Assembly (NCBI GenBank): GCA_008692225.1
Contig: VICG01000001.1
Coordinates: 4,131,501-4,195,500, forward strand
Length of the DNA: 64,000 nt
DNA from: Monilinia fructicola
Lineage: Eukaryota; Ascomycota; Leotiomycetes; Helotiales; Sclerotiniaceae
Direction: 5' to 3'
Below, piece after piece: positions 38,575 through 50,636 of the stretch. How positions within the stretch are numbered: the stretch's first letter is position 1; the number at the start of each line of letters is the position of its first letter. The notes under the pieces were generated by a model. That model saw only the letters and a list, made by a program, of their open reading frames with translations. It did not search any database and was not told the origin of the DNA. Both the position numbers and the translations under genes were made by a program.

Positions 38575-40023
38575 ATGATACCAGAGGATGAAGGACACGC
38601 TTATACATAATGACACTGCATTTGGGGTGTAACTTTTCTTGATTTTTTTTCATCAGATCTGGGATTCCGTATGAATTTAGATGTCGGAAAAATCCCCATG
38701 ATCACGATGATGATGATGATGATGTAGTTGTATGCTTGGTGCAGCATTTAGTGGGTGGAAAACTTTTCCTTGTGAAAGAGAGGTATCACCATGTTTGTAA
38801 CTGATAGTTTAATGAGCGTTCATGGATTGTTCTGCTTTTAGATTCTCTGATGTAATCTCTGAAGAATGAGAAAATCGAAAAGTTAGTTCACTTTCAAACC
38901 AGAAGGCTTTATTTAGTTTGTGATGCTCGTGCCGTCCCGTTGATGCCGTCTTGGTATAGATAAGAGGGAGAATGATTTGCATTAAATTGAGATTGTTATG
39001 ATAGCCAAGCATGCCAATTACCTAAAGCGTTTCACGATACCACGCACACAACTTTTTTCAGTTTTGCAAAAATAGAATGTCTTGATGCCAAGTAACTTGG
39101 GTCAGCTATGACACTCAAGACTTATAGTGTCAGTATGAGCCTAAGAACGAATTGTAAGATCTTAGTTCTATATCGATACCATTTCTGAAATCTGGAAATC
39201 TAGAAATCCGAAATGCTTTGCTTGGCAAGCATCAATACAAATCACTTGGCAGATTGAGGCGTTGGATCGGCTGGGTAGGTCGAGTTTGAGGTGGTTGGGG
39301 TGGTTGAAGAACATGAGATTTGAGGTGATTGAAGTGATTGATGGTTGGATGAGTGAGGAGTGTGTGGGCTTTTTCGGGGGGGGGGGGTTGAGGGTTGGAG
39401 CCTTGGAGGTATGAGTATGAATACAATGTTACTCTACGGAGTATGATGTTATGATGGTGTTTGTGGGATGGTGGGGGGTTGGATGAGGGGTGAGGAAATG
39501 CGGGTGAGATGGATAATTGGAATTAGGATAATTGGATAATTGGACTTGGGGTTTTGGACGTGAGTGACTGAGGAGGAAGCGAGGTGAAGTGAGGGAGTTG
39601 GTTTGTTTGGTTAGCCGCGGCAATGGAATTTTTATGTTACATTGGGTTGGTGAATGGTTGGTTACTCTGTAGGGAGGAGCGATAGATATGTAGGTTGGTA
39701 GGAAGGTAGATGCGCAATATTGTATAGGTTTTGTGCAGTGTGCGTTGTATTATGTGCTGGATGCTGTGTGCTGTGTATTGTTGTGGTAATAATTGTTTGA
39801 AGACGGAGTTTGAGATCTATGTCTGCTTGGTTCAATACCTGGGTAGTTATTTGATTCATTATCGATATTGGTTAGTCCTATTGTTATACTCGAGTATCTC
39901 GAATACATATTTATCACAGTTAGGTTACATCACAATAGTTACATGTCGTCTAATCAGTCTAGTGATAGAGTTATTTATTTACTTACTCATTGTATCGCTA
40001 GATAGATAGAAATATGAATAAGA

Positions 40024-40164
40024 ACGTGTGCAGTAGGGAGAGTAGGGAGAGCAGGGAGAGCAGGGAGAGCAGTAGGTGGTATTCATGGGTTGGTTGAGAA
40101 GATGGCTCATAGCTCCGGTGCAGAGCCGATTTGATTGTTGACTGTTGACTGTTGACTGTTGACT
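40024..40164. repeat. Two short tandem repeats: GGGAGAGCA and TTGACTG units
   Basis: At about 40031-40072 a 9- to 10-bp GGGAGAGCA/T unit repeats four to five times. At about 40136-40164 the heptamer GACTGTT repeats four times. No spacer structure is present. Confidence 0.8.
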
Positions 40165-42154
40165 GAACCTCGGCTGGTACTTTGGGGGCGTACATGGTGG
40201 TGTCGGCTCGGGGTAATACATTGTAATGTACGGAGTAATGTGATGAATGTATTCCAACTTCCAAGAATGAAACTATACGGTATAATAAACACTTCTAGCG
40301 TTCTAGATTTAACAATAAGGTTACCGAGTGATATAACACCGAAATCTAATCCTCTACTGTACTCCGTAGTAATCTAGTCATCCATTCATCCATTCATCCG
40401 CCTATCCATCCATCAAGTTGCATCAACCCATACAAACATACAAACAGACGCACGCCTACTACTTACCTAGTACCTGTCTACCTACCAGCCAACCAAACCA
40501 TACAAAAATTAAATAAACTTACCGCCCAGAAAATCATTTGACTTCCGGAAAAGCCCAAGTAGAACTACCTATCTCACACTCCAACTCCCGAACCAATCAT
40601 ACACGTATGACAATGGTAAGATCGACTAAATAAGATCTTCAACCACAAATCCTGGATGTTATCAACAAGCAGAGAAGCATCAAACGGGAATTGATGAACC
40701 GCCCAGAAAATAAAATATAAGCTAAAGTTTGTATAAATAAGTATGTAAGTTTATAAGTTTACACGTATCTCAAAAGGAAAATATATATGTACGGAGTATC
40801 TATAAGTTACATATTTATATATATATTCCGTACATGTATATTATATATTCCGGATATATATATTTATATACCTATGTACATATCCATGGATACTGTATTC
40901 GTCTCAAAATATAAAGATAATGCGTAATAGATAGTTGAATTTCAACATATTATAGAGAAGATACATTCTACCTACCAAGGTATCATTACCCCTTCATTTC
41001 ACTCGCGTACATCGATTTTCGTCTTTGCATCAACACACACCATAGAAAGATAGAAAGATAGAATGAAAGAAAGCAAGATGAGTTTGAAATGCCCTCCCTT
41101 CTTTCCCTTTCACACATATACTACACGATACAATATATAGTTTTCATCTCCCATCAAACAACACCCGCCCAACACATACAATGCTCCGCGTCTACCCCTT
41201 CTCCCAAAGAAAATATAGAGCAAAGGTAAGAAATAAAATAATACATCAATCACATCAGCCATGCAGCCATTATACATCGAGTAGAGTAGTTCTACAGCCG
41301 TTATGTACCCATGTATTGTGCAATATTTCTATTCGTCATCTGACACAAGCCAGCATACGGGGGTACAAAGTACTCGACCTTAGAGCATAACAGCACGGAA
41401 TCATATTTTCCTACAGTAAAAGTTCGATATTCCATCCGGTGGCTCTTATATTAATTACGGTAAGAATATCATCGGTAAAGACGATATACTACATCCCACG
41501 AGCTGCCCAGCACCATCCAAAAATATCATCTAGCCATCCACCATCCACCATCCACCATCGATCTACCTACCTACCTACCTACTTGTACAGTATACATTAA
41601 ACTCAACCAAACCTAAAAAGCCGTGACGCCTTTTCCATAGTGGAGATGATTCTTTAAAGCTTGGAAAATCCAAAGGATTATCGAAAGGATATTGGAGGGC
41701 AAGTGATGGACTCTATCGGTCCAAATCAAACAGAGTTCCCTTGGCAATGAATAACATAGCGTTTGCATTTCTTAGCCAGATGGCAACATGCAGTGGGCAG
41801 TGGGCAGCGGTAGTGGAAAGTACTTTGTAAGTTTGCACTCGGGCTTATCTATTATTGGTATGATCAAGTTTTAGATGGAATGGCTTCAATGGGATGGTTC
41901 AGCTTGGATTTCTCAAGTTCTTAGGTTCGTGTTGAGGACTAGGTAGTTCTGTATAAATCATATGAGCTGGTGAAGAAGGAATTCATTGTGTATCAAGTAA
42001 GATTAATCAAATTATCAAGTAATAACATCGAGTCACTGGCCGACCACAAACAAAGCAACGCGGATGAGATATGAAGGAGATATGAAGATATGAAGTTATA
42101 AAATTACGTTTTGATTTTTCATGATCTGAACCCCCTTCTGGACCCTTCTTCTCT

Positions 42155-42200
42155 CCTCATGTATCACCTCTCACCTCTCACCTCTCACCTCTCATCTCTC
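42155..42200. repeat. TCACCTC heptamer tandem repeat
   Basis: About five to six CTCTCAC/TCACCTC units on a pyrimidine-only strand, part of the larger CT-rich region before pyruvate carboxylase. Confidence 0.8.
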
Positions 42201-42754
42201 TTCCCTCTTCCCTCCTCCCTCTACCCTCTGCCCTCCTCCCTCCTACTCCTACTCTCTCTTTGCTCGTCCACCCTTTGCCACTTACCTTACCAAGAGATCC
42301 AAGAATCCTACCCAAGTACGATCGATACATAGGTAATACGTATACAGATTTAATCTTACACCACCCTTACTTGGCAAAGTGAGTGATTATTTGGAATCGT
42401 AGGTCCTAGACAATAAGTTTATCAAGCACATTGGGTAGTAAATATATATTCTATTCCAACCAAGAAAGACCAAGAAATGTTAAGAAGTTTAAGAGTTTAG
42501 CAAGGTTTAGAAAGGTGTGAATGAACCTTGTCAAGAGTAGCTACTGGGGAGGTTAGTATCACCGCTGCCCCTCATCTGCTTCATCATTTACAGCCTCAAA
42601 AGTGTTCGAGATGATCTAAAGTAAAACTCGGGTCTCTTCACATTTGTCGACAGATACGGTATGTGAGTGATATGTATACATTGCTTGGTAGGTTCTCATG
42701 TAGGTGTGTATATGTAGGGGCATGTATATGCACATGTATACCTACTAGGTACCT

Positions 42755-42795
42755 ATATGTATATGTATATGTATATGTATATATATATACATATG
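42755..42795. repeat. TATATG microsatellite
   Basis: About five TATATG units followed by a TA run; a small relative of the array at 12624-12804. Confidence 0.85.
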
Positions 42796-43722
42796 TAGGT
42801 ATATTGCATATAGTTCTACATACATATACATATGATATATATGTTGAGAGAAATTCAAATAGATATAAATACATTTATATAAATTATTGAAATAGAAAGA
42901 TCCTTTTGATATCTTAAAAGGATCGATTTCCCCCTCTCATCTTGTCTCTAATCGTTTCCAATTCTCTTTTACTTCTTCCACTTGTACTTCTCTCTCGCTC
43001 TCTACCTCTCCCTTAAACTTTACCTTGACGTCGATCTTAACTTTTTATCTTTGACCATCACCTCTCTAACCTTACCTATTGTCATTCGAGAGACCAATTG
43101 GAGAGAGCGACCTTTCCCTTGTTATTAAAGACCTCTACTCCCTCCCCCTCTCCTCCTCCTCCTCCTCCTCCTCCGTACTCCCACTCTCAGTCTATCCATA
43201 TAAAGAGAAGAAGAAGAACGACAAGAAGAAGAAAAGATCGAGAAGCCCATAAACCAGCCAGCCAACCAATCAATCAATCATCAAATACAATTATTACTCT
43301 TCGCTGTATTGAATACACGCTTCAATTAATTTTACAACATCTGATTGCCCAATCCAAGGTTCCCATTACTTTTATTATTTACTCTTTATATTCACTCTGT
43401 AGTCAAAGCTCTTCTAAGCCTCTCTCTTTCTCCTCTCTGCTCTCTGCTCTCTCTCTCCCTCCCTCCCGTCTCTCTGACTCTTATACCCCTCCAACCTCCG
43501 TTTACCAAGACTTTATACTATCAACGCTATCTTTTGTCCCGAGCTTCACCCGAGAGAGAGCCCCTCCATCAAAGGTTATATCCATACCTACCACCTACTT
43601 GCACCAACCCCGATCTGCCTCTTCATCCATCCCATACTCATCTCTCAACAATCCAATCCAACCCAACCCAACCCAACCCAACCCCAAAACACTTCACACA
43701 GTCATCCTCTTAATCCCACAAC

Positions 43723-46700
43723 ATGGCTGCTCACCACGATGAGAAAGGTCCTCATGGAGATGGTGCCTATAGCGAGGTTTTTGAGGAGGGTTCCGACATC
43801 AAACATCCACATACAGTTCATCGCATTAGAGCTAATTCCTCTATCATGCAGCTGAAGAAGATTCTTGGTGAGCAATCAATCAATTGACGACCTACACCAT
43901 ATGGTAAAGCTCCTTCGGTATATGCTAACCCATTGCTTTTTTATCATCTATAGTGGCCAATCGTGGAGAAATTCGTAAGTTGCCCCAGTTCATGAATCAA
44001 TTCTTGTTCTTTACTGTTGTCTTGTGTGACTCAACTAACTTGCGTGTAGCTATTCGTGTATGTGATAGCCCAATAGCTTCAAGCTAATGACTGCAGAATG
44101 TTTCCATGTGCTGACCTGATTCCCTTGCTCTTCAGATCTTCCGTACAGTAAGTCTTGTCATACCCTCCTCTTCAATTGTTCTACACATGCTCTTCCCAAG
44201 ACACTTCACATGCATCAAACTGACTCGTCTCTTTTCTCTAGGCTCACGAGCTTTCTCTACAAACTGTCGCAGTCTTTAGGTAACGCCTTGGCGATAATCA
44301 TATAACAGAATGCGGGACTGACCGAGTTGATAGTTATGAGGACCGTCTGAGCATGCACAGGCAGAGTGAGTACAATCTGCAGACTATCCTCGGTGAAGTT
44401 AGAAGCTGATATATCGTGTTACAGAGGCTGATGAAGCATATGTTATTGGCAAGCGGGGTCAATATACACCAGTTGGTGCTTACTTGGCTGGAGACGAAAT
44501 CATCAAGATTGCCCTTGAACATGGCGTTCAAATGATACATCCTGGTATGTGATTTGGATCTATTACATTTGCCGGGGCAGTGGTCTAATTTACTGTTAGG
44601 TTATGGTTTCCTTTCCGAGAACGCCGAGTTCGCACGAAATGTTGAGAAGGCTGGACTTATTGTAAGCGGAATACCTATCATTCTAGATGCGTGAAGATCA
44701 TAGGCTCATGAGAAATCGGTATAGTTTGTTGGTCCCTCTCCAACCGTTATCGATGCTCTTGGCGACAAGGTATCTGCCAGAGAAATCGCTATCAAAGCTG
44801 GTGTACCAGTTGTCCCAGGTACCGATGGCGCTGTCGATAAATTTGAGGATGTGAAGAAATTCACGGATGAATATGGTTTCCCAATCATCATCAAGGCAGC
44901 ATATGGAGGTGGTGGACGTGGTATGCGTGTTGTCAGACAACAATCAGAACTCGAAGACTCCTTCAACCGCGCCACATCCGAAGCCAAGTCCGCCTTTGGT
45001 AATGGAACTGTTTTCGTGGAACGATTCCTTGACAAGCCAAAGCACATTGAAGTACAACTTTTGGGAGACAACCACGGAAACATTGTTCACTTGTACGAGC
45101 GTGATTGTTCCGTGCAACGAAGACATCAAAAGGTAGTAGAGATTGCACCAGCCAAGGATCTTCCTCAAGATGTCAGGGATAACCTCTTGAATGATGCTGT
45201 TAAACTTGCCAAGTCGGTCAACTACCGTAACGCGGGAACAGCCGAGTTCTTGGTTGATCAACAAAACCGATACTACTTTATCGAAATTAACCCACGTATT
45301 CAAGTCGAGCACACCATCACTGAAGAGATCACTGGAATTGATCTTATTGCTGCACAAATTCAAATTGCTGCAGGCGCAACACTTGTTCAATTGGGTCTCA
45401 CACAAGATCGCATCTCCACCAGAGGTTTTGCAATCCAATGTCGTATTACCACAGAAGATCCTGCACAAGGATTTTCACCAGATACTGGAAAGATTGAGGT
45501 CTATCGATCGGCTGGTGGCAATGGAGTTCGTCTTGATGGTGGTAATGGATTCGCCGGTGCAGTTATCACTCCTTATTATGACAGTATGTTGGTCAAGTGT
45601 ACTTGTCACGGTTCTACTTATGAAATCGCACGAAGAAAGGTCCTTCGTGCCTTAATCGAATTCCGTATCCGCGGTGTTAAGACTAACATACCTTTCTTGG
45701 CCACTTTACTCACACATCCTACCTTCATTGATGGTAACTGTTGGACCACATTCATCGACGATACCCCTGAATTGTTCGACTTGGTCGGTAGTCAAAATCG
45801 TGCCCAGAAATTGTTGGCTTATCTGGGAGATGTTGCTGTCAACGGTAGTAGCATCAAGGGTCAAATCGGCGAGCCGAAGTTCAAGGGTGAGATCATCATG
45901 CCAGAACTCTTTGATGAGAGTGGAAACAAGATTGATACTTCTCAACCATGCCGAAAGGGATGGAGAAATATCCTTCTTGAGCAAGGCCCTGAAGGATTCG
46001 CCAAGGCCGTCAGAGCAAACAAGGGATGTCTGCTCATGGATACAACATGGCGTGATGCTCATCAATCGCTTCTCGCCACTCGTGTTCGAACAGTTGATCT
46101 TTTGAACATTGCAAAGGAGACCAGTCATGCTTACAGCAACTTGTACAGTTTGGAATGTTGGGGTGGAGCTACTTTCGATGTTGCCATGCGTTTCTTGTAC
46201 GAAGATCCATGGGACAGACTCCGAAAGATGAGGAAGCTTGTTCCAAACATTCCATTCCAAATGTTGTTGCGTGGAGCCAACGGTGTTGCCTATTCTTCCT
46301 TGCCAGACAACGCCATCTTTCACTTTGTTGAGCAAGCAAAGAAACATGGTGTTGATATTTTCAGAGTTTTCGATGCTTTGAACGATATTGATCAACTTGA
46401 GGTTGGTATCAATGCTGTACACAAGGCGGGTGGTGTCGTAGAGGGAACTATTTGTTACAGTGGAGACAGGTTTGTAATTCTCTTCTATAAAGTGACGGTA
46501 CAAAATTACTAACATATATCGCAGTAAACAACCCCTTTCTCTTACTTTTATCCCCAAAATTGTCTTCAATCGGCCCCCCTTTTTTCTCTCAAACGTCTAT
46601 CCATTTCAGATGTTTAAGTCATTTTTCTTTACTATTTTCCCCCTTGATTCCCCTCATTTTGAAGCCTTACTCCATTGTTCATGCCAGTTTGGATATTGTG

Positions 46701-48542
46701 AAGCTCTGTGTGATTGAGGAACAAATTCCAGTCCTTTGAATTGTTCATAGTAGCTTGAATATTGAAGAGCTCTGTAGTGAGTGGAATAGTTTCCGCTCCC
46801 AGGGTGTTTCGTCAGTCATCCACATGAACTCGAGCATTGAAAACCATTGAGGGATAATGCTCTGTCTACCCATATGGTCCTTTCGACTGTTCAAATTAAG
46901 GTAGAGACTGAAAAGCTTCAAGAGGTTGAGAATTTTTCTTTGCCTGGAGTACCTCTTCAGTTTTCACATGCCTTCAAATATTGAAAGGCTCTATGGATGT
47001 AGCTTTGTTCAAAATCTCGTTCCAAAGCCCTTTAATCGCATTTACTAACTCTGTTTTTCTCTAGTGTTGAACCCAGCGAAGAAGTACAACTTGGAGTACT
47101 ATCTGTCTTTGGCCGAGAAGTTGGTGGCTCTCAAGATTCATATCTTGGGTGTCAAGGATATGGCTGGTGTTCTTAAACCAAAAGCTGCTACTCTGTTAAT
47201 TGGAGCCCTTCGCAAGAAGTACCCAGATCTTCCAATCCATGTTCACACTCACGACTCTGCTGGTACTGGTGTTGCATCTATGGTTGCTTGCGCCAATGCA
47301 GGTGCTGATGCTGTTGACACTGCTACTGATAGTTTGTCTGGTATGACATCTCAACCAAGTGTTGGAGCTGTCCTTGCTTCATTGGAAGGATCGGATCTCG
47401 ACCCAGGTTTGAACGTTCATCATGTCAGAGCCATCGATACATATTGGTCACAACTCCGTTTGCTCTATTCTCCATTCGAAGCTGGCTTACACGGTCCTGA
47501 TCCTGAAGTCTATGAACACGAGATCCCAGGTGGTCAATTGACCAATATGATGTTCCAAGCATCTCAACTTGGTCTTGGTGCTCAATGGGCTGAGACAAAG
47601 AAGGCTTACGAGCAAGCAAATGACTTACTTGGTGACATTGTCAAGGTCACTCCAACGTCTAAGGTTGTCGGTGATTTGGCACAATTCATGGTTTCCAACA
47701 AACTCGACTTCGATTCCGTTCAAGCCAAAGCTAGTGAACTGGATTTCCCAGGTTCCGTTTTGGAGTTCTTTGAAGGTTTGATGGGTCAACCATATGGTGG
47801 TTTCCCTGAGCCATTGAGAACGAATGCTCTCCGTGGTCGACGCAAGCTTGATAAGCGCCCAGGACTTACTCTTGAGCCACTTGATCTGGGACAAATCAAG
47901 AAGGATATCCACTCCAAGTGGGGTAGCGTCACTGAGTGTGATGTTGCAAGTTACGCCATGTACCCCAAGGTCTTTGAAGATTACCGAAAATTCATTCAGA
48001 AGTTCGGTGATTTGAGTGTCCTTCCAACCAGATATTTCCTCTCAAGACCTGAGATTGGCGAGGAATTCCATGTCGAATTGGAGAAGGGTAAGGTTTTGAT
48101 CTTGAAGCTTCTTGCTGTTGGTCCATTGTCAGATACTACTGGACAAAGAGAGGTCTTCTACGAGATGAACGGCGAAGTTCGACAAGTCACTGTTGATGAC
48201 AACAAGGCAGCTGTTGAGAATACAAGCAGAGCAAAGGCTGACCCAGGAGATTCCAGTCAAGTTGGAGCTCCTATGTCTGGTGTGGTTGTTGAATTGAGAG
48301 TTAAGGATGGCGGTGAGGTTAAGAAGGGTGACCCTCTTGCTGTTTTGAGTGCTATGAAGATGGTGAGTCTCTTTCCTCTTGAACTGGAATTATCAATATG
48401 GTGAATTATAGGCTAATTATGCATATAGGAAATGGTTATCTCAGCACCACATGCTGGTAAGGTTAGCAATTTGCAAATCAAAGAGGGAGATTCTGTTGGT
48501 GGTGCCGATCTTATCTGTAAGATTGTCAAAGCTGGCGAGTAA
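43723..48542 (+). CDS. pyc: Pyruvate carboxylase
   Basis: Biotin enzyme that carboxylates pyruvate to oxaloacetate (anaplerosis, gluconeogenesis). Eleven exons: 43723-43867, 43954-43974, 44050-44057, 44136-44147, 44242-44279, 44334-44365, 44425-44544, 44600-44661, 44725-46468, about 47065-48362 and 48429-48542. They total 3594 nt, giving 1197 aa, the usual fungal length. Order of domains: biotin carboxylase with VANRGEIPIRIFRTAHELS, ATP-grasp AAYGGGGRGMRVV and EINPRIQVEHT; carboxyltransferase with LLMDTTWRDAHQSLLATRVR and HVHTHDSAGTGVASM; C-terminal biotinyl domain with the LSAMKMEMV lysine, split by the last intron (48363-48428) after AMKM. The N-terminus (MAAHHDEKGPHG) shows no clear mitochondrial presequence, fitting the cytosolic fungal enzyme. 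The donor of the long intron near 46469 reads GG-GTTTGT; a one-base G error restores GT and joins CYSGD to MLNPAKKYN. Confidence 0.97.
46469..47064 (+). other. Exceptionally long intron (about 595 nt) in pyruvate carboxylase
   Basis: It interrupts CYSGD/MLNPAKKYN in the carboxyltransferase domain and is five to ten times longer than the other introns of this gene. It contains degenerate copies of an element of about 36 bp ending in AATATTGAAnnGCTCTnTG. An internal CTAAC...CGCAG (about 46511-46525) looks like a second, proximal acceptor. Confidence 0.75.
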
Positions 48543-50636
48543 AGAAGGGATACAAATTTTAGAGCGAGCAATTATTATGATATCAGATGTTTGTAGAATC
48601 GATGGGAATGGATTATGATTGATGGGTTTAAGGTTATTACTTTGGTGGTATCATGAGTTGCACATTTTTTATAGAATCATAAAAGATATTTATCAATTTT
48701 TGTTATTTGAAAAGTGATGATGATCTATGATGCCTCTCGTATTCGGACCTCACACCTCAAAGATCTCACCAATGAAAAAAGAGGTTACATGCACTCATCC
48801 ACATGATCCTTAGTCTTGACAATCTCCACACACACATCTTTCTTTCCCAAGGTTCTAGAGAAGATCATTGGTCCGTAAAGCTCAATGCACGGTATCTCTC
48901 CAAAAGGTCATGTGGAGATAAAAGCATAAAGCAAGATTGGATACTGGAAAGAGAAAACCACATTTCCAAGACATTTCGCAGGATCGATCTTCTGAGACAT
49001 CTTACAGCTTCGACTGAGACATCTCTCAGCATCTCAGATTATGGTTCGTTGGTAGATGTGCAACATTTGGGTTGAGTGGTGGGGGTGGATGGGGATCAAA
49101 GGGGGAGCAGAAATTCGGGGTTGGTGGAAAAGAGGACAGAAGGGGGCGAGGTGAAAGACGGTGAAGCCGTCAAGGGCGGGAAGGGGAATTAATGGACATG
49201 CGACACGATGGGCGTGAGGAGGAAAATCCATGAACGCCCGAGCCGCGGATAAGCTGAAGCAATCAGGGGAAAGACACTTGTTATATATCCTTACTGTAGA
49301 ATCTACAGATACAGCCAAAGGTCAAAGGCCAAAGACTCGATTGCTTTGAAACTGCCATCTATATAGCTATGCACACACGTGCCGAGCACGTGTGTGGATT
49401 TTGGTACCGTACTCTCTCTGGGTAGTTCCTTCTGTAGTGTATCCAATGTTGATTGATGGGTATTTTGACGGCCATGCAGTGTTGACCTGGGGGTTTTGAT
49501 TGTAGTATACGATTTTTTTCTTACTTTTTTTTTAGGCTTTTGGCTTTTACCTTTGGCTTTTGGCTTTTGGAGGAAAAGAGATGGGTTTTATGGATAAGTG
49601 AGTAACTATGATTCTATGATTGTATGGGTGATTGTGGTGATGTGAATAGCTGGTGATGATGTGATGTGATGATTGTTTTATGGTTTTAGTTTTATATATA
49701 TAAGCTACGTAGATTATATGCAGGTTTGATGATGCAGAAGGAAAAAGAACTAACTACCTAGGTACGTCTATATAGATTATTGAAGTGAGTAATTATTCGT
49801 ATGAATGGATAGATGGTTGGATGGATGGAGGGGTTTTGGATCGGTGTTAGGTTGATGTTATGGATTGTTTTTTATATTTATGCTATTGAAGTTACTTCAT
49901 CTACAGTCCCATCGGGTGTTTATGTTCACCTAGTATGTTTATGTATGCGTGAGTATGATGTAAAGTTTTACAGTATATAACCTGAGCATAAGAACAAACC
50001 GAAAATTAAGATAATGGGAGGTTGAAGATTGAAGATTGAAGATTGGAAAGCGATGATTATACAGTTCGTTGTTGACGGACGATGAATCATTGGATACTAG
50101 GTAATTTCGATGTCCGAGGTTTGGGTTTGTATTTAGAGGTTATTTTCAATCTATTGGCAGAAAGACGTTATTATTGTTGTTGTTATATTGATCGAATGGG
50201 AATTTGATGCGAGGGAAGGGCCGAGAGAGATGGGAAGAGAGATACAGAGAGAGGGCGAAGGATGGCATGAGATGGCATGAGATGAGATGTCATTGTTTCG
50301 GTACTATATCCATTACCTGTTCAACGCAAGAAGTGATCGAATGCTAAAAAATCATCATCACAGATAACTGAGCATACAATAATTATACGGTCCATGGGTT
50401 TTAGATGGCCATTGTAGAATTACATACAATAGTGCTCCCGAGGGATATAATCTCTTCCTCCATCTCTCCTACAAGTTCTCCCTTGCCTAACCTAGATTCA
50501 TCTCACTCCACTAGAAATCACATCATTAGCATATCTTCGTCGGATGTTGCACATCTTGCACATCTTGCACTCATACTCTCCTCCCTTCACCCAAGGATAA
50601 AATAGACTACCAAACCCCAATGTACTATTCAAGAAA
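48543..50636. other. Convergent intergenic region between pyc and nag3
   Basis: No gene found. It holds a GGCTTTT-unit repeat (about 49535-49570), TGATG-rich simple sequence (49620-49680), and a perfect 11-bp inverted repeat at 49372-49396. Confidence 0.5.
49372..49396. repeat. Perfect inverted repeat, 11-bp arms around CGA, with two CACGTG cores
   Basis: Left arm CACACACGTGC (49372-49382) and right arm GCACGTGTGTG (49386-49396) are exact reverse complements around a 3-base loop. Each arm contains an E-box CACGTG. It could be a paired bHLH site or a strong hairpin; it lies between two convergent genes, so a promoter role is not obvious. Confidence 0.7.

Larger units (their letters stand above)
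38575..43722. other. 5.1-kb gene-free region upstream of pyruvate carboxylase
   Basis: No supported gene on either strand. It is rich in simple repeats, has four of the eleven ACGGAGTA motifs (39436, 40230, 40360, 40791), and ends in a long pyrimidine-rich tract (42110-43720) that is probably the promoter and leader of the pyruvate carboxylase gene. Its size is unusual for a housekeeping neighbourhood. Confidence 0.55.

Noticed and set aside
40136..40164. Regular heptamer repeat that could be mistaken for a CRISPR-like array
   Set aside because: The units are directly adjacent, with no spacers, and this is a eukaryotic nuclear sequence.
43098..43742. 214-codon frame overlapping the pyc start
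   Set aside because: It starts at a TTG in the CT-rich leader, is made of Ser/Pro/Leu low complexity, and runs into the pyc ATG in another frame.
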